A DNA stretch of 29,034 nt from JBFMGS01 sp040752635. GTDB lineage: Bacteria > Bacillota > SHA-98 > UBA4971. How positions within the stretch are numbered: the first letter of the stretch is position 1; each line of letters starts with the position of its first letter. A model generated the notes under the pieces. The model was not told where the DNA came from, made no database searches, and saw only the letters and a list, made by a program, of their open reading frames with translations. Location of the stretch: NCBI GenBank assembly GCA_040752635.1, contig JBFMGS010000028.1:1-29034 (forward strand), given 5' to 3'. The position numbers and the translations under genes were made by a program. Below, piece by piece: positions 23,281 to 29,034 of this stretch.

Positions 23281-24090
23281 TTAAGATACTTGAGTCTTGA
23301 CACCCATCGCACCCATCGTTTGTCCTTCGGTTTCCACCTGGTTCACCTTTGCTTCAGCGCTCAGCGTTACTGTAAACCTGCATTTATCACCTCTCAGAAT
23401 GGATTTTACGAACTCGACAGGCGTCCCGTTTCGGTCGAATGTCGTCCTCTGCACTAGAAACGCGGGGCTGCCAGGGGCCACAAGAAGGATTCTGGCTTCA
23501 TAATCGTCCACCGTCACAGCGCTCAGGCTCTCCTCTGCTCTCACAAGGTCTAAGTTGCACACCTCGGTGAGCAGGCAAAATAGTGACTCGCGGCTGAGAT
23601 CCCGGTCGAGTATCGGCCGACATAACGTGTAGGACAAATATGACGTTTGGAGACAGATGGGCGTTCCGCCGGTCAGCCGAACGCGGCGCACCTCTATCAC
23701 TGATCCACCTTCGCTTGTCTGCAGCCGCCGCGCGATGCCCTCGCTTGCAGCCACGACGCCCGCGCTGATGAGGCGGGTTTCTATTTCGACGTCCGCGCGC
23801 GCGAAGCCGGCGGAGAAGCCCGCCAAGCGCAAGATGTCCTGGACAACGGACGGCTGGGACACGAACGTGCCCCTCCCCTGGTAGCGCTCGACCAGGCCCT
23901 CGGTGGCGAGCCGCGCAAGGGCTTGCTTTACGGTGATCTGGCTCACGCCGTATTCGGCGGCAAGCTCCTTCTCCGTGGGAATCTTCGATCCCGGCGGCCA
24001 TTCCAACGCCTCGATTCGCTCCCGCAACGACTCTTTCACCTGGTGGTATAGAGGTACCGGCTTTGCCCGGTCAACCATCGGACGAGCCAC
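23281..24090 (-). CDS. GntR/HutC-family regulator with UTRA domain
   Basis: The GTG at 24090 is 8 bases after AAAGGAGGG and gives 269 residues. The frame opens further upstream, but that part consists of operator-like repeats. Residues 12-77 form the GntR winged helix (PLYHQVKESLRERI, IPTEKELAAEYGVSQITVKQAL, GRGTFVSQ). Residues 98-235 form the UTRA effector domain, ending in FVKSILRGDKCRFTV. HutC-type regulators usually repress the adjoining operon and are released by a metabolite of its pathway. Here the operon is the ECF uptake and salvage set, and the gene is first in it, so autoregulation is likely. Confidence 0.92.
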   Translation of the reverse strand: MARPMVDRAKPVPLYHQVKESLRERIEALEWPPGSKIPTEKELAAEYGVSQITVKQALARLATEGLVERYQGRGTFVSQPSVVQDILRLAGFSAGFARADVEIETRLISAGVVAASEGIARRLQTSEGGSVIEVRRVRLTGGTPICLQTSYLSYTLCRPILDRDLSRESLFCLLTEVCNLDLVRAEESLSAVTVDDYEARILLVAPGSPAFLVQRTTFDRNGTPVEFVKSILRGDKCRFTVTLSAEAKVNQVETEGQTMGAMGVKTQVS

Positions 24091-24105
24091 CCTGCGGACC
24101 CTCCT

Positions 24106-24140
24106 TTGTTCACTCGGGTATGGATGTTGTTCACCCGGGT
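24106..24140 (-). promoter_or_regulatory. Two 14-bp direct repeats just upstream of the gntR gene
   Basis: TTGTTCACTCGGGT (24106-24119) and TTGTTCACCCGGGT (24127-24140) differ at one position and are exactly 21 bases apart, two helical turns. They sit between the putative promoter and the ribosome binding site. They are good candidates for binding sites of the GntR protein on one DNA face. Confidence 0.6.
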
Positions 24141-24229
24141 GCGGCTCTCCTGTCACTGTCTTCACTTTCATTGGAGCAATGTGGGCTCGATGAGTAGAGC
24201 ATGGGGCGACCAGAGTATAAAAATATATG

Positions 24230-24258
24230 ATTATAATCTTTACTCCTGTTTTGTTCGA
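24230..24258 (-). promoter_or_regulatory. Candidate promoter of the gntR-cblT-cblS-ecf operon
   Basis: On the minus strand TCGAAC, a 17-base spacer and a perfect TATAAT (24230-24235). The -35 is weak, which fits a regulated promoter. An inverted repeat AATCTTTAC (24235-24243) / GTAAAGATT (24286-24294) flanks the -35 region. No other feature is evident in 24141-24437, and I saw no cobalamin riboswitch. Confidence 0.5.
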
Positions 24259-24437
24259 CGCCTGTCTTGTCAGTCCTTCCTTACCGTAAAGATTCTTGTG
24301 CGCGAGAGTTGCTTTTCGTCCCCGATGGTTTTGGCTTCTTTAGGGGCATGATAAAAGGAGAAGCTAACTTGTTGGTGTTGGCCGGCGGCGCATAGATCTG
24401 TCGGGGGCAGCTTGAGCGTGTATCGCGCGAGTCACGA

Positions 24438-24869
24438 TCACTTGATCCATTCCTCCGGCCAATCGGCGGGTAGATCAGCTTTTCTCCTCAGGGCGTCCAG
24501 GTATGCTTCCATGTCCTCCCTTTTACTGATAACTACTATGGTTACAGTCTTGTCGATCCTATTCCGGTCCTTATCATTGACAGCGTGACTAAGTGCATAA
24601 ACGATTCTTATTCCTATGTCCCTGAGCTTCACATAAAGAAGCGGCCTCAGGTCACCGGTCTCGTTTCGTTTGCCCAGCCTATTGCCTACACCTCCCATAT
24701 CATGCGGAAGGGGGTTCTTACACAGCTTGATTATTGCAGCCGCCACCATTTTCGCGGTAGAGGCATTTCGCTGCAATATGCCCTCAAGTTCTTTTAAGGC
24801 CTTAGGATGTAGGTTAGGTGTATAGCCTCCCTGTGCCGCGATTTCGGCAACAATATCCTCCCACCTCAT
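24438..24869 (-). CDS. RelE/ParE-like toxin of a type II toxin-antitoxin pair
   Basis: The 143-residue protein starts at an ATG overlapping the antitoxin stop in ATGA. The C-terminal half carries the RelE-fold pattern LLYVKLRDIGIRIVYAL, then TVTIVVISKREDMEAYLDAL. The N-terminal part is longer than usual (family members are often 90-120 residues) and includes a helical LHPKALKELEGILQ. RelE-type toxins cleave ribosome-bound mRNA; ParE types block gyrase; I cannot decide between them. Its assignment rests mainly on gene order and these strands. Confidence 0.7.
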   Translation of the reverse strand: MRWEDIVAEIAAQGGYTPNLHPKALKELEGILQRNASTAKMVAAAIIKLCKNPLPHDMGGVGNRLGKRNETGDLRPLLYVKLRDIGIRIVYALSHAVNDKDRNRIDKTVTIVVISKREDMEAYLDALRRKADLPADWPEEWIK

Positions 24870-25237
24870 TCAAACTCCACCGACTCTACCAGTGAAGTAA
24901 CCTCCTGAGGATCGATGCCCAGTCGGCTCATGGCCTCTGCAAACCCGATCTTTCCTTCGGATGCGCCCAGTCTAGCTATGGTCTCCCGATATAGAAACGC
25001 ATTCATCAGCCTCTCTAAAAGCTCACTTGCCTCGACAAGCTGTTCGAGCTCCTTAAAAGGGATAATCGCGCTGGTTATCCCCTTACTGCTCTGCACAAAA
25101 AACCAATTGCCCTGACCGCATTCCTCGTGCGTCTTAACGGCTTCTCCAAGTTTGCCCCGGTTATACTCCGTGACATTGAATACTCTGCGAAGTGCGGAAA
25201 AGAGTTCTTGTTTTTCCATGGGCACCACCCCAGCCAC
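24866..25237 (-). CDS. Phd/YefM-like antitoxin
   Basis: The product has 123 residues from a GTG at 25237, or 117 from an ATG at 25219; both have G-rich sites upstream. The N-terminal half has the Phd-like pattern NVTEYNRGKLGEAVKT, then SAIIPFKELEQLVEA, which dimerises and binds DNA. The C-terminal helical part (ELLERLMNAFLYRETIARL) would wrap the toxin. It precedes and overlaps the toxin gene by 4 bases, the normal order for such modules, and probably represses the pair's promoter. Confidence 0.65.
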   Translation of the reverse strand: MAGVVPMEKQELFSALRRVFNVTEYNRGKLGEAVKTHEECGQGNWFFVQSSKGITSAIIPFKELEQLVEASELLERLMNAFLYRETIARLGASEGKIGFAEAMSRLGIDPQEVTSLVESVEFE

Positions 25238-25279
25238 TGGATTCCACCCCCCTTATCGTATGTTGGCCTATGGGTTTCA

Positions 25280-25307
25280 TGTATAGCGTAACACCACAGA
25301 ACATCAA
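25280..25307 (-). promoter_or_regulatory. Promoter of the toxin-antitoxin pair
   Basis: On the minus strand TTGATG (25302-25307), a 16-base spacer and TATACA (25280-25285) give a plausible promoter about 40 bases before the antitoxin start. Confidence 0.55.
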
Positions 25308-25687
25308 AATCAATGCTATATTAGACGTGATTACCAACGTGATAATGGCAGCCGGACTCACGCAGTAAGCAGATTCCGTCGCTGGCTTGCTCCGACACAA
25401 GTTCGCCGGACAGAGTGATCAGCAATCCGAGCGACCGATGCCGCCGGTGCTCCGGAGGGCGCGAAGGATGATCACGCATTGTGTTTGCGGAAGTGCTGAG
25501 GCAACGCGTTCGGAGTCTTGACCCACCCGGCATCTTGTGCTACCATGTGATCAAATGACGGTCCTTGCACGTATGTTCACCTGCGCCGTAATTTGCTGCT
25601 CTAAGTTGCAATCACCCAGGTCAAGAGTAGCCCAGAAGTGCAACCGTCACCTGAGACTTGGTGGGTCGGTCAAGGAGGTCTGCCACG
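25308..25687. other. 380-base spacer between the toxin-antitoxin pair and the SorC regulator
   Basis: The spacer holds a short direct repeat ACGTGAT at 25325-25331 and 25337-25343 and, further on, the SorC promoter. Small minus-strand open frames here look like random sequence. I see no gene, RNA or mobile element. Confidence 0.55.
25516..25544 (+). promoter_or_regulatory. Candidate promoter of the SorC-family regulator gene
   Basis: TTGACC (25516-25521), a 17-base spacer and TACCAT (25539-25544) preceded by TGC, an extended -10. The leader to the start at 25688 is about 135 bases. Confidence 0.5.
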
Positions 25688-26641
25688 GTGTTGAGGGCCG
25701 GTGACTTCTCACGAGTTGATCTGCTTATCAAGGTTGCCAGAATGTACTATGATGAACAACTGACTCAGCAGGACATAGCAGAGAGGCTGGGATTGTCGCG
25801 TCCCGGCGTTAGTCGGCTGCTGAACGAGGCTAGGCGAAGGAACGTTGTACGGATTTCGATAGTGAGCCCTTACGAGGATGAATCAAGATTGAGTGGGACA
25901 ATGATGTCACGTTTTAAGCTTGATGATGTTGTTGTGGTTCCCGCGGCGACAACGGATCCTGCCGCTGTTAAGGAGTCAATCGGTGCCGTGGGTGCGGATC
26001 TTCTGGACAGGGTGCTGCCGAACGGACAGGTCCTGGCTGTGTCGGGTGGTACCACGGTTCTGGCGTTGGCGGACCACTTAAATCCATCTAAGATGCGTGA
26101 AGTTTCAGTCGTCCCGATCATAGGCGGAATGGGGCAGGTGGGCGGGGGGTGGCACAGTAACGACATTGCGAGAAAAGTGGGCAATGCCTTCTCGGGTCGC
26201 TACTACCTTCTTAATGCTCCTGCTGTTGTCGCTTCTTCCGAGGTGCGGGACTTGTTTATGAGGGAGCCGAGCATTCAGAGGACCCTTGATCTTGGTAAGA
26301 AAGCACAGGTAGCCATTGTTGGTATAGGCGCCCTGAGCCCAGATTCCACAATGGTACAGCCGGGTTTCTTCTCCGCGAGTGAACTGATGTCTCTCTCAGA
26401 CCTAGGTGTGGTCGGAAACATCGGCGTGGATTTCTTCGATGCTTCGGGAAGGATAGTCACCACTCCGCTTGACGCGCGGCTCATTGGTGTCTCTCTCTTG
26501 GAACTCGGCAAGGATACGCGCATTATCGCTGTGGCGGGAGGAGCTTCCAAGGTCGAAGCCATTAGGGGTGCCCTGCAAGGGGGGCTAGTTCAGATGCTCG
26601 TGACCGATGTGCAGACTGCAAAGCTCATCTGTGGGGAGTAG
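25688..26641 (+). CDS. SorC/DeoR-type sugar-binding transcriptional regulator
   Basis: The GTG at 25688 has AAGGAGGT 8 bases upstream and gives 317 residues. Residues 5-50 form a helix-turn-helix (LLIKVARMYYDEQLTQQDIA, then ERLGLSRPGVSRLLNEAR). The rest is the SorC sugar-phosphate-binding domain with VLAVSGGTTVLALADHL, VVPIIGGMGQ, IVGIGALSPDS and IIAVAGGASKVEAIRGAL. Such regulators sense phosphorylated sugars and control the neighbouring sugar operon. It precedes the ribose-type ABC transporter at 26844 by about 200 bases and is likely its regulator. No operator is evident to me. Confidence 0.93.
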   Translation: MLRAGDFSRVDLLIKVARMYYDEQLTQQDIAERLGLSRPGVSRLLNEARRRNVVRISIVSPYEDESRLSGTMMSRFKLDDVVVVPAATTDPAAVKESIGAVGADLLDRVLPNGQVLAVSGGTTVLALADHLNPSKMREVSVVPIIGGMGQVGGGWHSNDIARKVGNAFSGRYYLLNAPAVVASSEVRDLFMREPSIQRTLDLGKKAQVAIVGIGALSPDSTMVQPGFFSASELMSLSDLGVVGNIGVDFFDASGRIVTTPLDARLIGVSLLELGKDTRIIAVAGGASKVEAIRGALQGGLVQMLVTDVQTAKLICGE

Positions 26642-26719
26642 TCGGGACTGGTCGCTGCGCAATTACTGTCGAGCCAGCGAGTAGCCGATCCAAATCGATG
26701 AGGGAAGGAGGGATTCAGA

Positions 26720-26734
26720 ATGAACACCAACTGA
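26720..26734 (+). other. Four-codon minigene (M-N-T-N-stop) with strong ribosome binding site
   Basis: AAGGAGG is followed 9 bases later by ATGAACACCAACTGA. It stands alone in the leader upstream of the binding-protein gene at 26844. It may be a leader peptide, a translational remnant of a lost gene, or chance. Confidence 0.3.
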
Positions 26735-26843
26735 TGCAACCTTCCAATGGGTAGTGCTAAGTGCTGTACTTCAATGGATTGGGTTACGCTTCGGACTCGA
26801 GCTATCGGGAAGAGTGCAATATGAACTTCAGGAGGAAGGGCAA

Positions 26844-27761
26844 ATGCGCAGATTGATTAGCTTAGTCGTAGTCTTAGTGGTTTTGGTGACAGCATTCGGT
26901 AGCATCTCTGCGTTTGGCGCTCCCAAGAAGACCGTAGCTATGTTGACCCCGTATCTAGCTTCTGTAACCACGAATCAAATGGTAAAGGCGTTTGAAAAGG
27001 AAGGTAAGGGCAAGGGATGGGATGTCATCACTATCGATACAAAAGGCGACTTCGGTGCCTTGGCCAGCCGCATGGAAGACATGATCGCCCGAAGGGTCGA
27101 CGCCATTGTTCTCGGCATGGCTGATCCCAATCAACTGAAGGATCAGATTAGAAAGGCTAACCAGGCCGGTATTCCCGTCCTCGGCGGCGACGCTGGATGG
27201 ATCCCGGGGGTCGCGTGCAACGTAACATCAAACAACTACGTAATGTCCGCCATGATGACCAGCTACTTACTGAACGCCATAGGCAATAAGGGGGGGATCG
27301 TCGTCTTCACTCATCGCCCGCACCATGGCGTTCGCAAGCGCACACGAGTTCTGGAAGCGGTCCTTGCCGAGAATCCAGATGTCAAAGTCATTACCGAACA
27401 CCATGTGCAGGTGCCCGGTCCAATTGAAGATGCAAGGAAAGCGATGGAGAGCATCCTTATTGCGAATCCGCAACCCGGGTCCATCAAGGCAGTCTGGGCT
27501 GGCTGGGATGAACCTGCTATCGGAGCCACTCAGGCCATCATTGCCGCTGGACGGCAGAGGGACATCGTGGTCGCTGGAATAGATGGCACAAGCCAGGCAA
27601 TTGACCTCATCAAAAAGGGCTCTCCTTTCGTAGCCACTGTCTCTCAGGACTTTGAGGGAATGGCAAAGATCCTCGTCCAGCAACTGGAGAGAATCTTTGG
27701 TGGCCAGGGACCGAGTGCCATCGAGATATACGCGCAGTCTCAGCTCATAACCCGCGACTGA
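26844..27761 (+). CDS. Ribose/galactose-type sugar ABC transporter substrate-binding protein
   Basis: The ATG at 26844 follows AGGAGG and begins a signal peptide (RRLISLVVVLVVLVTAFG, cleavage near SAFG); the frame opens 30 codons earlier without support. The 305-residue protein has the Peripla_BP_4 (RbsB-like) pattern: KKTVAMLTPYLAS, DTKGDFGALASRMEDMI, VDAIVLG, NQAGIPVLGGDAGW, NKGGIVVFTHRPHHGVRKR and VVAGIDGTSQAIDLIKKG. It delivers a monosaccharide-type ligand to a transporter whose ATPase gene starts at 27890. The permease gene would lie beyond the window. Regulation by the upstream SorC protein is likely. Confidence 0.92.
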   Translation: MRRLISLVVVLVVLVTAFGSISAFGAPKKTVAMLTPYLASVTTNQMVKAFEKEGKGKGWDVITIDTKGDFGALASRMEDMIARRVDAIVLGMADPNQLKDQIRKANQAGIPVLGGDAGWIPGVACNVTSNNYVMSAMMTSYLLNAIGNKGGIVVFTHRPHHGVRKRTRVLEAVLAENPDVKVITEHHVQVPGPIEDARKAMESILIANPQPGSIKAVWAGWDEPAIGATQAIIAAGRQRDIVVAGIDGTSQAIDLIKKGSPFVATVSQDFEGMAKILVQQLERIFGGQGPSAIEIYAQSQLITRD

Positions 27762-27821
27762 ACTCGACTGACCCAAGACAATCACCGCAACGGGCTCGTC
27801 ATGACAGGAATGGTCGCCAGG

Positions 27822-27861
27822 CGGAAGTGGTGCAGAGATGCGTCATCTCACACCGCTTCCG
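27822..27861 (+). promoter_or_regulatory. Long hairpin between the binding-protein and ATPase genes
   Basis: CGGAAGTGGTG pairs with CACCGCTTCCG (one G-U), and after a small bulge GAGATG pairs with CATCTC around a 3-base CGT loop. It has no U-tract. Like the hairpin at 7384, it lies after a binding-protein gene and within the operon, fitting a role in RNA stability or partial termination. Confidence 0.55.
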
Positions 27862-27889
27862 TTTCCCGACCGTTGAGGAGGGTTGACTG

Positions 27890-29034
27890 TTGGATTATCT
27901 TCTCGAGCTGAGAGACATAACTAAGTGTTTTCCTGGGGTTGTAGCTCTTGACAAGGTGAGCCTTGGTGTACGACCAGGTGAGGTCCATGCCCTGGTGGGT
28001 GAGAACGGCGCAGGCAAGTCCACCCTCATTAAGATAGTTACCGGCGCCTATTACAAGGACTCAGGGACCATCCTGTGGAAGCAGGCACCTGTTTCGCTGG
28101 CCAACCCGCGAGACGCACAAGATCTCGGTATTGCGTTCATTCACCAGCATCGCAATCTCATACCGTTCTTCTCCGGGGTTGAGAACCTTTACATCGGTCG
28201 CTCTTATCCAAGAGGAATCTTTGGCGCCGTGGATTGGAACAGAATGAGGGAAGAGGCGGAGAGGATTCGGGCCGAACTGCATGCTGACATGGACTTATCT
28301 AAGCCGATCTCAGAGATGACTGCAGCCCAACAGACTATGGTTGAGGTGATGCGGGCTCTTCTGACCAACGCCAACCTGATTATTCTCGACGAGCCCACTG
28401 CGTCCTTTTCTGACGCTGAGACCCGTGTGTTGTTCACAACAATCCAAAGGCTGAGGAAGGCAGGAGTCGCATTCATCTATGTTTCGCACCGGCTGGAGGA
28501 GATCTTTGACATTGCAGACCGAATCACCGTTTTGAGAAACGGGAGAACCGTGAGGACTCTCGAGGCATCAAGAACCCACAAAGCTGAGCTTATCGGGTTA
28601 ATGGCGGGTGAAGGAGCCGCTAGGGAGTTTCCAGGACCGCCTCCTCTCGGCGCCTCGCAGAAGGTCCTTTCGATTTGTGGGTTGTCCACAATGGATGGGC
28701 AGATCCGAGATATTAGCCTTGATCTACGCCGCGGAGAGATTCTGGGCCTCTTCGGGCTTGTCGGGTCGGGCCGGACCGCCTTATTGGAAGCCATCTACGG
28801 CGTACGCCGGCTGGCCAAAGGCACGCTGGAGATCGACGGAGTGCAAACCCGAATCAGAGATCCGAAACAGGCGGTAAGATCGGGGGTTGTCCTAGTACCG
28901 GAGGATCGTCTGGTCCAGGGTCTGGTCATGCGAATGTCTGTCAGGCAGAACATGACACTGCCGATGCTCGAGCGTTTTCGGCTGTTTTCCCTATTGCCAG
29001 TTACCAGCTCCAGCCGCGAAGAGTACATGGCTAG
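27890..29034 (+). CDS. Sugar ABC transporter double ATPase, RbsA/MglA family, 3' end missing
   Basis: Translation from the TTG at 27890, 7 bases after GAGGAGGG, runs open to the window end (381 codons of about 500). Domain 1 has Walker A GENGAGKST (37-45), the family signature AAQQTMVEV in place of LSGGQ, and Walker B LIILDEPTAS. Domain 2 begins near residue 255 with ISLDLRRGEILGLFGLVGSG, then RTALLE: the Walker A lysine is replaced by Arg, which is typical of the second domain of RbsA/MglA. It powers the transporter served by the binding protein at 26844. It was not a complete reading frame because it runs off the end. Confidence 0.93.
   Translation, partial: MDYLLELRDITKCFPGVVALDKVSLGVRPGEVHALVGENGAGKSTLIKIVTGAYYKDSGTILWKQAPVSLANPRDAQDLGIAFIHQHRNLIPFFSGVENLYIGRSYPRGIFGAVDWNRMREEAERIRAELHADMDLSKPISEMTAAQQTMVEVMRALLTNANLIILDEPTASFSDAETRVLFTTIQRLRKAGVAFIYVSHRLEEIFDIADRITVLRNGRTVRTLEASRTHKAELIGLMAGEGAAREFPGPPPLGASQKVLSICGLSTMDGQIRDISLDLRRGEILGLFGLVGSGRTALLEAIYGVRRLAKGTLEIDGVQTRIRDPKQAVRSGVVLVPEDRLVQGLVMRMSVRQNMTLPMLERFRLFSLLPVTSSSREEYMA

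Noticed and set aside
27890..29034. Arg in place of Lys in the second Walker A of the RbsA-like ATPase, as a defect
   Set aside because: This degenerate second site is the normal state in RbsA/MglA proteins.
1..29034. tRNA, rRNA, CRISPR arrays, insertion sequences, phage genes
   Set aside because: Nothing resembling these was seen on either strand; the repeats present are short regulatory or assembly repeats.

Overview
The window looks like chromosomal DNA from an anaerobic, fairly GC-rich (about 55-60% by eye) Bacillota, probably a clostridial or limnochordial lineage known from metagenomes. The evidence is very strong GGAGG ribosome binding sites, many GTG and TTG starts, ECF-type vitamin uptake, TrmB and SorC sugar regulators, and an aldo/keto reductase with ferredoxin-type Fe-S clusters. 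A 100-N gap flanked by an exact 127-bp repeat points to a de Bruijn short-read assembly.

Bases 1-8609 hold a TrmB-controlled carbohydrate locus. The minus strand carries an amidohydrolase, a TrmB-family regulator and the 5' end of an FGGY sugar kinase. The plus strand carries a five-gene operon: a uroporphyrinogen-decarboxylase-superfamily (URO-D) protein, MalF-like and MalG-like permeases, a MalE-like binding protein and a second URO-D protein. Two promoters, one for trmB and one for the plus operon, each have the same 24-bp dyad (TAGTAGT-N10-ACTACTA or a variant) abutting the -10 box. These are the best candidate TrmB operators and tie the locus into one regulon.

Bases 8624-14888 hold a minus-strand maltodextrin operon, malE-malF-malG-cyclomaltodextrinase, behind a LacI-type palindrome. 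Neither this nor the first transporter encodes its own ATPase. A possible vestige of an ABC ATPase gene lies between the MalG-like and MalE-like genes of the first operon.

Bases 15110-17962 hold an aldo/keto reductase interrupted by the assembly gap, a HEPN/nucleotidyltransferase pair with a near-consensus promoter, and a YkoF-like thiamine/HMP-binding protein.

Bases 18053-24090 hold a minus-strand operon: a GntR/HutC regulator, a CblT-like ECF S component, a CblS-like (AIR-synthase-fold) kinase, a double-domain ECF ATPase, EcfT and an ADP-ribosylglycohydrolase. The most economical reading is salvage of alpha-ribazole, the cobalamin lower-ligand nucleoside, with its own energizing module. 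The 3' glycohydrolase and a protein regulator instead of a visible cobalamin riboswitch are unusual.

Bases 24438-25237 hold a Phd/RelE-like toxin-antitoxin pair. From 25688 to the end, a SorC-family regulator precedes a ribose-type sugar ABC transporter: a periplasmic-binding protein, then an RbsA/MglA-like double ATPase cut by the window edge. Both transcribed binding-protein genes on the plus strand are followed by long hairpins without U-tracts, suggesting 3'-end stabilisation for differential expression. I saw no tRNA, rRNA, CRISPR array, insertion sequence or origin.
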